Positions 29,302-42,722 of a DNA stretch of 64,000 bases are shown here, one piece after another; positions within the stretch are counted from its first letter, which is position 1; every line of letters starts with the position of its first letter. Source of the DNA: Eurosta solidaginis (Eukaryota > Arthropoda > Insecta > Diptera > Tephritidae); NCBI RefSeq assembly GCF_040869045.1, contig NC_090321.1, positions 134,717,689 to 134,781,688 on the forward strand, read 5' to 3'. The position numbers were made by a program, and so were the translations under genes. The notes below the pieces were generated by a model. It did no database searches. It was not told the DNA's origin and saw only the letters and a list, made by a program, of their open reading frames with translations.

Positions 29302-32300
29302 AGTTCCCGAATCCTGGTTTAACAGTATGCTCAAACCTGAGCTTTGGCCTGCTGGTGTGGCTGTTTGCCCTTTTCGGTTCCGCCAAAAACCAGTTCTTCG
29401 GAAATCATAACTAAACATCTGGGGCTAGTACCTCTTCAAGTCCCCAGATGTTTGTCTCAGGTAAGAAGGAAAGAAATAAAAAGAAAAGGATTTAGGCAAT
29501 AATAATCATTGTAAATAGTTTTATTAATTATTAAGAGTTAACAATACGAGCCTCTTATAATTGTTGTGTTAACGCTATTGGCAAATGTATTTAAGGCAGA
29601 ATTTAAATTAAATAAAATATATTTAGCGTTAATTACCTGTAGGAGTGTGGCTGCTGATCCGCGAGATGCTGAAATCCAAGTGACCAACGACTTCTTCCTA
29701 AAGCGCCGCCATACCCTTAAAATCTGCGGTCGGCAGAGGGTAACCGTTTTGAGGGGTAAATGAAAGCCAGCGCTCAAAACGAATAAAAAAGAAAAACCCG
29801 TATGCCTTATGGATGCGTGTATCAGGATTAGAGGTTTACGCCGATCACTTTATCGGCGGCGGCGGTGTAGGTTCTATTATATACCGACGGCGGCGCGCCG
29901 GAGTACGCCGGTATTCTTACTTCAAAAAACTTGTTTTTCTATTTAAAAAAATAATATTTAGGAAAGGTTTTGTTGGTATGTATTTAAGGAAATCAACGTT
30001 GTGGCCATTTCGGAAAGATCCGGGGTTGTTGCCTCAAAATCTCGCAGATCGTTCAAAAATTTTCAGAAGTAGCTCCTCGCGGAGGGATTGTCCCTCGTTC
30101 ACTTACTCCAGAGCGGCTTCGAACCTAACCTTGGTCTTTGGAATTGGTACCGCTGCGTCTGCTGAAAAGAAATAGAGGTAAATAAAATGGTCACACTTTT
30201 GTCTGTATATCTCGTGCAAAGCATAGTTTCAACTGGGGTTAACTCCTAATAATCGTCGCCACCACAATTTCTGGAAATCATTTGTGGCTCCTTGGATGTC
30301 ACGCACAAAGGCGACTTACGGTTGCTATTAATAGTCTATTAATACTTATGACTCTTTTGGCACAGGTCGCATCCAGCTTTTTCGAGCTACAATTCTCGAT
30401 TATTAAGAGCTACAATTCCCGATATGCCAACAGTAGCAATCCCGACCACCACTCGCTACCACGCCTTCTGACCCTCACACCATATGCCAGCACAAGCTGA
30501 AGGACTGCGACTTCGAACTCATATGTACCTACGTCGACGTCACTTTCCTAGAAGCACTAGGTGTAGCTCCGAAGACTTTCTAACGGATGTTTTTGTCGCG
30601 CTATGATGCCGAGCTACACCAGAGAAACACTTTGACACGTAAGCGAGCGACTATTCGACCAAGGATGCCGCCCTCGAAATCATAAGCAGCCTAAGTGGAT
30701 GTCATTACGTAATTCATGGGTGAAAATCGTAAATCCTCGGCGCATCTACATAAGTAAAATTTTACAAGGACCCTGGATAAATTTTTTTAAATGTAGACAC
30801 AAAGTTTGCAGCCGCTTGTGTTCACAACATTGATTTCCACGTTATTTTAGAACGAAAGTCGACCGATTTTAATTTGAAACATGTTAACTGCTGGTTTCCG
30901 ACCTTATGATATAAGAGCTCATTATAGTTGACCGCGTACCTTAAGTTTTCAGACTAGTACGATTGTCCACTACGTTAGTGTGGTGGCACGCACGTTCATT
31001 AGTTCGACGGCCTCGGGAAAGCTTTTGCTTCCCTGGTTGCTCATCTGGTAAATATATGTGCCTACGTATTCACATTTGTAAAAGGAGCCGTAACGTGTAG
31101 GTGATATTTAAACTTGCTTGATAAGCTATAATCAATGTGTCCAAAGGACTAGTTTTGGATAGAGCCACCAACTTTAGGAAATGTCAAACCGGGCGACTTG
31201 GTTGTTGAAGGATGAAGTGTGAAAATGAAAATTAACATTTCAGACGCTATTGTATAGTTTCGCAAATAAACAAAAGATGTTTGAGTGTAAGCCCAAGAGA
31301 TTTTTCAAAGCCTTATCATATATCTTCAACTTAAATATGAGTTAAGAATAATTTCAAAGGAGTGTTTATGCCCTTAGAACCTACTAAAGGATTTTGCATC
31401 ACTGATATTGCCAATGGCAATGTAATTTTTTTTAAATCGGCACCTTTTTTTGAGTAATTTGCTTTTTTTAACAACTTTAACAATTTGAAAACATGTTCGC
31501 CTTTATTATATAATTTTATTTTAGTGTTTTGTTTTAATAACTTGGAGAGTTTGGTGATACAAAGTCCGTGTTAAGCTGACATCGAAAGCGCCTCCTTTTT
31601 TAAATAAGTTTTGAACAGTTAGAAAGAGTTAAATTTCGCAATTAGTTTCTTATAACTGGCAGTGATGCGCATCCCTTGATACCACTTTTCACCATATCCG
31701 ACCAATTTTCGACATGAATAATAAATGACCTAAACAGTCCTAAACGAGTAGAAAATATAGCAACGCGCCGCAGAATATGCCAGCACATAAAAATACGGAA
31801 TTCACACGGTATGTATTTTCATAAATTTGCTGTACCGCATAAAAAATTTGATTCATATGATCGCGGTATATGGATCTCACTGTACATATATACAAACGTA
31901 CCTACTCATCAGAGATCTGCTTTGAGTACTAATAAAATTAGTTCACTTAGTCATGAGCCAAAAAATTGTGTCTAAAAGTGTACTTAGTCCATATTGTATA
32001 TAATACTTCTATATCAATACCTTCATATATTCCTAATGTGCAAATTTTCTGTCAATCATTATTTGCTGAAACTGTGCAAATGTATGTTCTGCGCATGCGC
32101 GGGCTTTGTTAGTGTTAGTGAATTATAGTAGCGTGTGTAAAAAAAGTATTAAAGGAGTACAACGGGTCACTATCCCCTTTACCCAACTTCTGCATACTAA
32201 TTGTCATAAAACCTCAGTTATGTCGATTAAACAACGAAAAGGCCAACAAATACAATACAAGGCTTGATGTATTTATTATTTAAACATGGGCTACAGCCAT

Positions 32301-32595
32301 ACAAAGTACATAATTTACATAAATAGTAAAAAAAACAAGGCCAAGAATTCATATTTTTGAAATGAAAAAAATTTAAATATAAAAAAAAAAAAAAAAATTA
32401 AATATACATGTATAAAAATATACTTACACATACATCCCAACAAGCATTTGTTTAAACGTTTTTAAAAATAGTTTAAAGTGAATTAGCTTGAACAAACGAT
32501 ATATAAACGTTTTCAAAATTTTACTTATTTTGAGTTTTTTAATGAAGTAAACAAAATATGAGTACTGGGCTGGCTGCTTTGGTGTTGAAATAATA
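29302..32595. other. anonymous DNA, no gene recognised
   Basis: It includes a perfect 12-bp inverted repeat hairpin (29413-29453) and a CGG-rich stretch at 29840-29910 (GGCGGCGGCGG), probably repeat-derived. Open frames here (29538-29777, 29813-30175, 30282-30500) show no domain. An A-rich run is near 32380-32398. Confidence 0.45.
29413..29453. repeat. perfect 12-bp inverted repeat hairpin
   Basis: AAACATCTGGGG at 29413-29424 and CCCCAGATGTTT at 29442-29453 are exactly complementary, with a 17-nt loop. It lies about 110 bp past the SINE head. Its role is unknown. Confidence 0.8.
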
Positions 32596-33480
32596 TCAAT
32601 TTTGTAAATTTTTCCTAGCATACTCTTTTTCGTCCATACCCCTTTTCGTTTCAAAAAACAAACGAATATCCAAATGAAAACTTATTACTTCCTTACGCAG
32701 CTGTGCCCGGTGATTATTAAATATGTAATTGCTAAATAAATTATCGCTGGCTATGTGATCGCCCAAGATACTATTGGAGAACGCATCAATTGCATTTTGA
32801 AAAATTTTATTTATTAAATTTAATTTTGCATTTCCAATTGGGCATGCCTTGAGAACTTGTCTTAAAGCTTTCTCTGGCACTATACAATCCACAGATGGTG
32901 CGACAAACGGACCTATATTTTTCTGCGCTGAAAGTAAAGGAATTTCTTCACCTATCAATTGCCCTTGACATGTGGAACATTTCATTTTCTTTTGTACTTT
33001 CCAGGCAACATAGCCAGCAATATAACGAACCACATTGCCCACATATACAATTCCCACATCGTATTAACATAAACATTTGCTAACTCGAAATCTATTACCT
33101 CGCTATTATTTTTAAGGATACTAGTAGACGCTGATGATGCCTCTAGAATGAAATCGCCGTCGAAGGTATAATTCCCACTTTCAGTCGCACTTAAATCGTG
33201 CCTTACTAAGAGTTGTCTATATGCCTTTTTAAATTGAACTGCGTTGGGATTGTTGTTGAAACCCCCTCTTGCCCTAGCTGCACCAAAAAAGGTTCCCAGG
33301 AAGTCTTGTGAACGCCTATAAGTTAAAAGATATGTTATGCCAAAATGTTTAAGCTTCTCAAATAGTGGAAAATATTTCTTAAAGCAACTATCATACCAAA
33401 AAATCCTGTTTTCCGGCTAGATTGAACCAGAAGGGTTCCATTAGCATCTCGAAATGAGATACATTCCTCGAATCCCTGCG
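32596..33480 (-). pseudogene. P-element-family (THAP9-like) transposase fossil
   Basis: The 32596-33057 frame reads RYIAGYVAWKVQKKMKCSTC, a hallmark of the C-terminal region of P-element/THAP9 transposases, and ends in a charged helix (HRAQLRKEVISFHLDIRLFF). Upstream in another phase (about 33400-33060) comes LTYRRSQDFLGTFFGAARAR and then GGFNNNPNAVQFKKAYRQLL, the other hallmark. A frameshift near 33055 and another near 33380 separate the parts. The THAP domain and the catalytic core are not found, so only the C-terminal third survives. No inverted ends could be fixed. Confidence 0.82.
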
Positions 33481-34624
33481 CGTGCGTCTTTAAATTGCAA
33501 TATGATTTGAAAATTTTTTAATACTAATGGAAAACAAAAGCTTACTTTTTCATTTGGAGAACGAAATAGCCTAATGTACAATATTGATAGAAGCAAGACG
33601 GTTGTTTGAAATATACATATATTTAAGCCCTTTTTTACAAAAATTTAACGACAGCCTTGAGATTTTGTCTCCTTCTCTCATCGTATATCTGTACTGTAAT
33701 GTTTGACAGGCTGCACAGTTCAGTAGTAGTGATATAGAAGTATTACATATATGACTTAGTCAAGTACAGACAAATACTCTGAGTGATTAGCACATAAAAT
33801 AGAAAATACATACGAATGCCCCGTAACACATATGTCTCATACATATATGACATTGTTTAGTCGCTTTAACTCAGTAGTACTTGATTTCTTGTGTTATGCA
33901 CTGTATACTTCGTTTATCATTGGTTTTACTTTGGCGCTGTATTCAGTTTAGTTTCGTGTACATCGTTGCGTTGCTAGCGTCAGAAGACTGATATTACTCT
34001 ATTCATTTTATTGCACTGTTAGTCTTACTAGAGCTGGATTTCGTTTCGATTCTTAATCGATATTTTTTTTAGAAATGTAGAATCGATTTATTTTTTTTTA
34101 AATTGTTCTATTCTTTAGGCCTCGAAGCTTTCATCACTATCTGCTTTACGGACGCTTGAGGAAATACATATTCTGTAATTTTTATTATTTTTATAAATTT
34201 AGGTTTATTGTGTTGTTGGCTTCGAGAGAAAGATGAAGAAATGTCTGCGCACTTCTGGTAAGCAATATGTTGAAAATGTGTTTATCTATTTTTTGGTATG
34301 ATCATATATGTATGTAATACTCCTATATTGCTAATACAGGCTGGGTGCACTTACAAATATCAGAGTGCCGATATATTGCTGTTTAAAAGTTTTTGTTTTT
34401 AGCAGATATTTTGTTTATTATTACTGTTTATTATTTGTATACATCTTTGTTTTCTGTTTATGATATTCTGTGTTCTGCACTGAAATTTTAAATTAGTCGA
34501 CAAGGTGCATTCACAAGTGTAAGTGTTAGATTATGTTTGTATTTTTTACACCCCTGAAGATGATTTCTAATTGAAATCGAAATATCGACAAAATAAATAA
34601 ATACAACATATATGGTATAATTAA
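33481..34624. other. AT-rich DNA, no gene seen
   Basis: No coding frame or repeat boundary is supported. T-rich and A-rich tracts near 34060-34110 are the only notable features. Confidence 0.45.
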
Positions 34625-37600
34625 TTGCATTTTTATACTCAGTTGAGCAGAGCTCACAGAGTATATTAACTTTGATTGGATAACGGTTGGTTGTACAGGT
34701 ATAAAGGAATCGAGATAGATATAGACTTCCATATATCAAAATCATCAGTATCGAAAAAAAATTTGATTAAGCCATGTCCGTCCGTCCGTCCGACCGTCCG
34801 TCTGTCCGTTAACACGATAACTTGAGTAAATTTTGAGATATCTTGACGAAATTTGGTGCGTAGATTCCTGGGCGCTCATCTTAGATCGCTATTTAAAATG
34901 AACGATATCGGACTATAACCACGCCTACTTTTTCGATATCGAAAATTTCGAAAAATCGAAAAATTGCGATAATTCATTACCAAAGAGGGATGAAGCGATA
35001 AAACTTGGTAGGTGCGTTGAACTTATGACGCAGAATAGAAAATAAGTAAAAGTTTGGACAATGGGCGTGGCACCGCCCACTTTTAAAAGAAGGTAATTTA
35101 GAAGTTTTGCAAGCTCTAATTTCGCAGTCGTTGAAGATATCATGATGAAATTTGGCAGGAACGTTACTCCTATTACTATATGTATGCTTAATAAAAACTA
35201 CCAAAATCGGAGATCGACCACGCCCACTTTAATAAATTTTTTTTTTAAGTGAAATTTTTACCAAAAATTTAATATCTTTACAGTATATAAGTAAATTATG
35301 TCAACATTCAACTCCAGTAATGATATGGTGCAACAAAATACAAAAATAAAAGAAAATTTCAAAATGGGCGTGGCTCCGCCCTTTTTCATTTGATTTGTCT
35401 AGGATACATTTAATGCCATAAGCCGAACAAAAATTTACCAATCCTTGTGAAATTTGGTAGCGGCTTATATTCTAGGACGATAACTGTTTTCTGTGAAAAA
35501 GGCGAAATCAGTTGAAGCCACGCCCAGTTTTTATACATAGTCGACCGTCTGTCCTTCCGCTCGGCCATTAACACGATAACTTGAGCAAAAATCGATATAT
35601 CTTTACTAAACTCAGTTCACATAATTATCTGAACTCACTTTCTATTGGTATAAAAAATGGCCGAAATCTGACTATGACCACGCCCACTTTTTCGATATCG
35701 ATAATTACGAAAAATGAAAAAAGTGCCATAATTCTATACCAAATACGAAAAAAGGGTTGAAACATGGTAATTGGATTGGTTTATTGACGCAAAATATAAC
35801 TTTAGAAAAAAACTTTGTAAAATAGGTGTGACACCTACCATATTAAGTAATAGAAAATGAAAAAGTTCTGCAGGGCCAAATCAAAAGCCCTTGGAATCAT
35901 GGCAGGAATACTGTTCGTGGTATTACATATATAAATAAATTAGCGGTACCCGACAGATGATGTTTTGGGTCACCCTGGTCCACATTTTGGTCGATATCTC
36001 GAAAACGCCTTCACATATACAACTACCACCACTCCCTTTTAAAATTCTTATTAATAGCTTTAATTTGACACCCATATTGTACAAACACATTATAGAGTCA
36101 CCCCTGGTCCACCTTTATGGCGATATATCGAAAAGGCGTCCACCTATATAACTAAGGCCAACTCCCTTTTAAAATACTCATTATCACTTTCGTTTGATAC
36201 CCATAATGTACAAACGCATTCTAGAGTCATCCCTGGTCCACCTTTATGGCGATATCTCGAAAAGGCGTCCACCCATAGAACTAAGGCCCACTCCCTTTTA
36301 AAATACTCATTAACACCTTTCATTTGATACCCATATCGTACAAACAAATTCTAGAGTCATCACTGGTCCACCTTTATGGCGATATCTCGAAAAGGCGTCC
36401 ACCCACAGAACTAAGGCCCACTCCCTTTTAAAATACTCATTAGCACCTTTTATTTGGTACTCATATCGTACAAACTAATTCTAGAGTCACCCCTGGTCCA
36501 CCTTTATGGCAATATCTCGAAAAGGCGTCCACCCACAGAACTAAGGCCCACCCACTTTTAAAACGCTCACTAGCACCTTTCGTTTGATACCCATATCGTA
36601 CAAACAAATTCTAGAGTCACCCCTGGACCACCTTTATTGCGATACTTCGAAAAGGCGTCCACCCATAGAACTAAGGCCCACTCCCTTTTAAAATACTCAT
36701 TAGCACCTTTTATTTGGTACTCATATCGTACAAACTAATTCTAGAGTCACCCCTGGTCCACCTTTATGGCAATATCTCGAAAAGGCGTCCACCCACAGAA
36801 CTAAGGCCCACCCACTTTTAAAACACTCACTAGCATCTTTCGTTTGATACCCATATCGTACAAACAAATTCTAGAGTCACCCCTGGTCCACCTTTATTGC
36901 GATACTTCGAAAAGGCGTCCACCCATAGAACTAAGGCCCACTCCCTTTTAAAATACTCATTAACACCTTTTATTTGATACCCATATCGTACAAACAAATT
37001 CTAGAGTCATCACTGGTCCACCTTTATGGCGATATCTCGAAAAGGCGTCCACCCACAGAACTAAGGCCCACCCACTTTTAAAACACCCACTAGCACCTTT
37101 CGTTTGATACCCATATCGTACAAACAAATTCTAGAGTCTCCCCTGGACCACCTTTATTGCGATACTTCGAAAAGGCGTCCACCCATAGAACTAAGGCCCA
37201 CTCCCTTTTAAAATACTCATTAACACCTTTTATTTGGTACCCATATCGTACAAACTAATTCTAGAGTCACCCCTGGTCCACCTTTATGGCAATATCTCGA
37301 AAAGGCGTCCACCTATAGAACTAAGGCCCACTCCCTTTTAAAATACTCATTAACACCTTTCATTTGATATCCATATCGTACAAACAAATTCTAGGGTCAC
37401 CCCTGGACCACCTTTATTGCGATATCTCGAAAAGGCGTCCACCCATAGAACTAAGGCCCACCCACTTTTAAAACACTCACTAGCACCTTTCGTTTGATAT
37501 CCATATCGTACAAACAAATTCTAGGGTCACCCCTGGACCACCTTTATTGCGATACTTCGAAAAGGCGTCCACCCATAGAACTAAGGCCCACTCCCTTTTA

Positions 37601-40600
37601 AAATACTCATTAGCACCTTTTATGTGGTACCCATATCGTACAAACTAATTCTAGAGTCACCCCTGGTCCACCTTTATGGCAATATCTCGAAAAGGCGTCC
37701 ACCTATAGAACTAAGGCCCACTCCCTTTTAAAATACTCATTAACACCTTTCATTTGATACCCATATCGTACAAACAAATTCTAGAGTCATCACTGGTCCA
37801 CCTTTATGGCGATATCTCGAAAAGGCGTCCACCCACAGAACTAAGGCCCACCCACTTTTAAAACACTCACTAGCACCTTTCGTTTGATACCCATATCGTA
37901 CAAACAAATTCTAGAGTCTCCCCTGGACCACCTTTATTGCGATACTTCGAAAAGGCGTCCACCCATAGAACTAAGGCCCACTCCCTTTTAAAATACTCAT
38001 TAGCACCTTTTATTTGGTACTCATATCGTACAAACTAATTCTAGAGTCACCCCTGGTCCACCTTTATGGCAATATCTCGAAAAGGCGTCCACCCACAGAA
38101 CTAAGGCCCACCCACTTTTAAAACACTCACTAGCATCTTTCGTTTGATACCCATATCGTACAAACAAATTCTAGAGTCACCCCTGGTCCACCTTTATTGC
38201 GATACTTCGAAAAGGCGTCCACCCATAGAACTAAGGCCCACTCCCTTTTAAAATACTCATTAACACCTTTTATTTGGTACCCATATCGTACAAACTAACT
38301 CTAGAGTCACCCCTGGTCCACCTTTATGGCGATATCTCGAAAAGGCGTCCACCCATAGAACTAAGGCCCACCCACTTTTAAAACACTCACTAGCACCTTT
38401 CGTTTGATATCCATATCGTACAAACAAATTCTAGGGTCACCCCTGGACCACCTTTATTGCGATACTTCGAAAAGGCGTCCACCCATAGAACTAAGGCCCA
38501 CTCCCTTTTAAAATACTCATTAGCACCTTTTATTTGGTACCAATATCGTACAAACTAATTCTAGAGTCACCCCTGGTCCACCTTTATGGCAATATCTCGA
38601 AAAGGCGTCCACCTATAGAACTAAGGCCCACTCCCTTTTAAAATACTCATTAACACCTTTCATTTGATACCCATATCGTACAAACAAATTCTAGAGTCAT
38701 CACTGGTCCACCTTTATGGCGATATCCCGAAAAGGCGTCCGCCCACAGAACTAAGGCCCACCGACTTTTAAAACACTCACTAGCACCTTTCGTTTGATAC
38801 CCATATCGTACAAACAAATTCTAGAGTCACCCCTGGTCCACCTTTATTGCGATACTTCGAAAAGGCGTCCACCCATAGAACTAAGGCCCACTCCCTTTTA
38901 AAATACTCATTAACACTTTTTATTTGGTACCCATATCGTACAAACTAATTCTAGAGTCACCCCTGGTCCACCTTTATGGCGATATCTCGAAAAGGCGTCC
39001 ACCTATAGAACTAAGGCCCACCCACTTTTAAAACACGCACTAGCACCTTTCGTTTGATACCCATATCGTACAAACAAATTCTAGAGTCACCCCTGGTCCA
39101 CCTTTATTACCATACTTCGAAAAGGCGTCCACCCATAGAACTAAGGCCCACTCCCTTTTAAAATACTCATTAACACCTTTTATTTGGTACCCATATCGTA
39201 CAAACTAATTATAGAGTCACCCCTGGTTCACCTTTATAACGATATCCCGAAAAGGCGTCCACCTATAGAACTAAGGCCCACTCCCTTTTAAAATACTCAT
39301 TAGCACCTTTTATTTGGTACCAATATCGTACAAACTAATTCTAGAGTCACCCCTGGTCCACCTTTATTGCGATACTTCGAAAAGGCGTCCACACATAGAA
39401 CTAAGGCCCACTCCCTTTTAAAATACTCATTAACACCTTTTATTTGGTACCCATATCGTACAAACTAACTCTAGAGTCACCCCTGGTCCACCTTTATGGC
39501 GATATCTCGAAAAGGCGTCCACCCATAGAACTAAGGCCCACCCACTTTTAAAACACTCACTAGCACCTTTCGTTTGATATCCATATCGTACAAACAAATT
39601 CTAGGGTCACCCCTGGACCACCTTTATTGCGATACTTCGAAAAGGCGTCCACCCATAGAACTAAGGCCCACTCCCTTTTAAAATACTCATTAGCACCTTT
39701 TATTTGGTACCAATATCGTACAAACTAATTCTAGAGTCACCCCTGGTCCACCTTTATGGCAATATCTCGAAAAGGCGTCCACCTATAGAACTAAGGCCCA
39801 CTCCCTTTTAAAATACTCATTAACACCTTTCATTTGATACCCATATCGTACAAACAAATTCTAGAGTCATCACTGGTCCACCTTTATGGCGATATCCCGA
39901 AAAGGCGTCCGCCCACAGAACTAAGGCCCACCGACTTTTAAAACACTCACTAGCACCTTTCGTTTGATACCCATATCGTACAAACAAATTCTAGAGTCAC
40001 CCCTGGTCCACCTTTATTGCGATACTTCGAAAAGGCGTCCACCCATAGAACTAAGGCCCACTCCCTTTTACAATACTCATCAACACCTTTTATTTGGTAC
40101 CCATATCGTACAAACTAATTCTAGAGTCACCCCTGGTCCACCTTTATGGCAATATCTCGAAAAGGCGTCCACCTATAGAACCAAGGCCCACTCCCTTTTA
40201 AAATACTCATTAACACCTTTCATTTGATACCCATATCGTACAAACAAATTCTAGAGTCATCCCTGGTCCACCTTTATGGCGATATCTCGAAAAGGCGTCC
40301 ACCCATAGAACTAAGGCCCACCCACTTTTAAAACACTCACTAGCACCTTTCGTTTGATACCCATATCGTACAAACAAATTCTAGAGTCACCCCTGGTCCA
40401 CCTTTATTACCATACTTCGAAAAGGCGTCCACCCATAGAACTAATTCCCACTCCCTTTTAAAATACTCATTAACACCTTTTATTTGGTACCCATATCGTA
40501 CAAACTAATTATAGAGTCACCCCTGGTTCACCTTTATAACGATATCCCGAAAAGGCGTCCACCTATAGAACTAAGGCCCACTCCCTTTTAAAATACTCAT

Positions 40601-41653
40601 TAACACCTTTCATTTGATACCCATATCGTACAAACAAATTCTAGAGTCACCCCTGGTCCACCTTTATGGCAATATCTCGAAAAGGCGTCACCCCATAGAA
40701 CTACGGCTCACTCCCTTTTAAAACACTCACTAGCACCTTTCGTTTGATACCCTTATTGTAAAAACGCATTCTAGAGTCAACCCTGGTCCACCTTTATAAC
40801 GATATCCCGAAAAGGCATCCACCTATAGAACTAAGGCCCACTCCCTTTTAAAATACTCATTAACACCTTTCATTTGATACCCATATCGTACAAACAAATT
40901 CTAGAGTCACCCCTGGTCCACCTTTATGGCAATATCTCGAAAAGACGTCAACCCATAGAACTAAGGCCCACTCCCTTTTAATATACTCATTATCACCTTT
41001 CGTTTGATACCCATAATGTACAAACGCATTCTAGAGTCAACCCTGGTCCACCTTTATAACGATATCCCGAAAATTCGTCCACCTATAGAACTAAGGCCCA
41101 CACCCTTTTAACATACTCATTAACACCTTTTATTTGATACCCATATCGTACAAATAAATTCCAGAGTCACCCCTGGTCCACCTTTATCGCGATATCTCGA
41201 AAAGGCGTCCACTTATAGAACTAAGCCCCACTCCCTTTTAAAATACTCATTAACACCTTTCATTTAATACCAATATCGTACAAGCAAATTCTAGAGTAAC
41301 CCATGGTCCACCTTTATGGCGATATCTCGAAAAGGCGTCCATCTATAGAACTAAGCCCCACTCCCTTTTAAAATACTCATTAACACCTTTCATTTGATAC
41401 CCATATCGTACAAACAAATTCTAGAGTCAGCCCTGGTCCACCTTTATGGCGATATCTCGAAAAGGTGTCCACCTACAGAACTATGGCCCACTTCCTCTTA
41501 AAATACTCTTTAATACCTGCATGTCATACAAACACATTCCAGGGTTACCCGAGGTTCATTTTCCTACATGGTGATTTTCTCTTATTTTGTCTCCATAGCT
41601 CCAACTGAGTATGTAATGTTCGGTTACACCCGAACTTAGCCTTCCTTACTTGT
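34625..41653 (+). mobile_element. 7-kb Helentron/DINE-1-like element A with 130-bp array
   Basis: The left end reads TTTTTATACTCAGTTGAGCA. The right end carries CAACTGAGTAT (the same subterminal motif, inverted), then a hairpin GTTCGGTTACACCCGAAC at 41618-41635, then CTTCCTTACTTG. Between them are about 1.3 kb of AT-rich DNA with repeated CACGCCCA blocks, then a large 130-bp tandem array. Subterminal inverted repeats, a central tandem array and a 3' hairpin fit non-autonomous Helentrons (DINE-1-like). No Rep/helicase gene is present. Elements B (53160-54990) and C (55195-58145) are the same family in the opposite orientation. Confidence 0.65.
35960..41530. repeat. 130-bp minisatellite array, ~42 units
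   Basis: The motif CTAGAGTCAC recurs at exactly 130-bp steps, for example at 36351 (CTAGAGTCAT), 36481, 36611 and 36741. Units fall into recognisable subtypes: GATACTTCGA/CCCATAGAA units alternate with AATATCTCGA and CCCACTTTTAAAACACTCAC units. A nine-unit block of 1170 bp is repeated: the rare variant CCCGAAAAGGCGTCCGCCCA occurs at about 38726 and 39896. Units at both edges are more diverged than those in the middle, as expected for unequal exchange. Confidence 0.92.
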
Positions 41654-41984
41654 TATTACTAATATATATATGTGGCCTAGAGCTCAGAAATTCTTATTGA
41701 TATAACTTTTGAAAGGCCGAAAATAAAAATAAAAACAACTTCAGTTTTTGTTTTTGTAATAAAAAATCGAGTGTACCCAAATTTAAATTTTTTCTTTCAC
41801 ACTTATGCTTCTACCATCACAAAAATTTCGTAGGCTGCCTTTTTTTGATTTCGAAATCAAAACTCATTGCGAGCATATTGTATTAGCAATATAGGACTAT
41901 TACATATGTATATGGGTATGATACTGTGTTTTGAAATAATAGATTAAAAAAAAAAACGCAAAAAGTATGACATTTCGGTACATA
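41654..41984. other. AT-rich DNA, nothing recognised
   Basis: No gene or repeat boundary seen between element A and the possible Harbinger relic. Confidence 0.4.
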
Positions 41985-42358
41985 CTATCGGTCCGATTCT
42001 GTGCACTTGACAAATTGTCAATAAGTTGACAAGTAATCAAGATTTTTATCAAGTTGACAAATATTTCTATTCTGTGCATAACTTGACAACTCTAAAAATC
42101 TCTACGACCTGTGCTTTTCACCATACTGTGGTGACCTAAATAAAGTAAACCGAAATCAGCTGTTTAGTGCAACAATCGCGAAATGGAATAAACGTAAGAA
42201 TTAAATATTGTTCATTATTTTTTGTAACAAATATTTTAAAATCATGGTTTTTTCAAGGTAATCAAAAGTGGAACGTGCTACGCATGAGCAATTGGAGCGA
42301 TTTGTCTCATTTTATGCTGCTAACCCCGAAATGGGAATAGGAAAAAGTAATCCGCGGG
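41985..42358 (+). pseudogene. possible PIF/Harbinger-type Myb/SANT relic
   Basis: After a run of direct and inverted ACTTGACAA motifs (41995-42095), a frame near 42245-42355 reads MVFSR, stop, and then SKVERATHEQLERFVSFYAA and NPEMGIGKS. The second part looks like the start of Myb/SANT (zeste-like) DNA-binding proteins that accompany Harbinger transposases. It is cut off at about 42358 by G-rich repeats. Terminal repeats were not established. A tentative family call. Confidence 0.35.
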
Positions 42359-42504
42359 TTTTTTGGGGGTAATTTCGTCATAGCTTTGGAGACTCCCTCG
42401 GGGTCATTTGGGGGTCATTCCTGGATTGTTTGGGGACTCCATCGGGTCCTCCCGGGGTCATTTGGGGGACATTCTGGGATGGTTTTGGGGACTCCCTCGG
42501 GGTA
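42359..42504. repeat. G-rich minisatellite, left part
   Basis: Imperfect repeats of GGGGTCATTTGGGGGACATT and GGGGACTCCCTCGGGGT. A related unit continues at 51263-51310, on the other side of the I/LOA LINE, so the LINE appears to have landed inside this repeat. Confidence 0.7.
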
Positions 42505-42722
42505 GGTTGGGTTAGGTTGGGTGGTAGCTTCCGTGATAGGGGAAGCTCACTTGGACAACATGAAGGTCCGTTGTGATACAGCATATAATAAACTAAAATA
42601 ACGGTTACGTAGATTTAACTACTTAGAGAATCGTTGGGTAGCAACGATAAATTTCCGAACGATCCCGATCTCAACCTTGAGTCGCGACCGAAATACTTTC
42701 GCCTAGTTCTGGCAAAAGCTGG

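Noticed and set aside
39964..40227. 87-codon frame inside the 130-bp array (and similar frames at 35957-36151, 53585-53800)
   Set aside because: Products of the repeat phase; they occur in both strands and break at unit variants.
36340..41480. CRISPR-like array
   Set aside because: The 130-bp units repeat over their whole length without unique spacers, and the genome is clearly eukaryotic.
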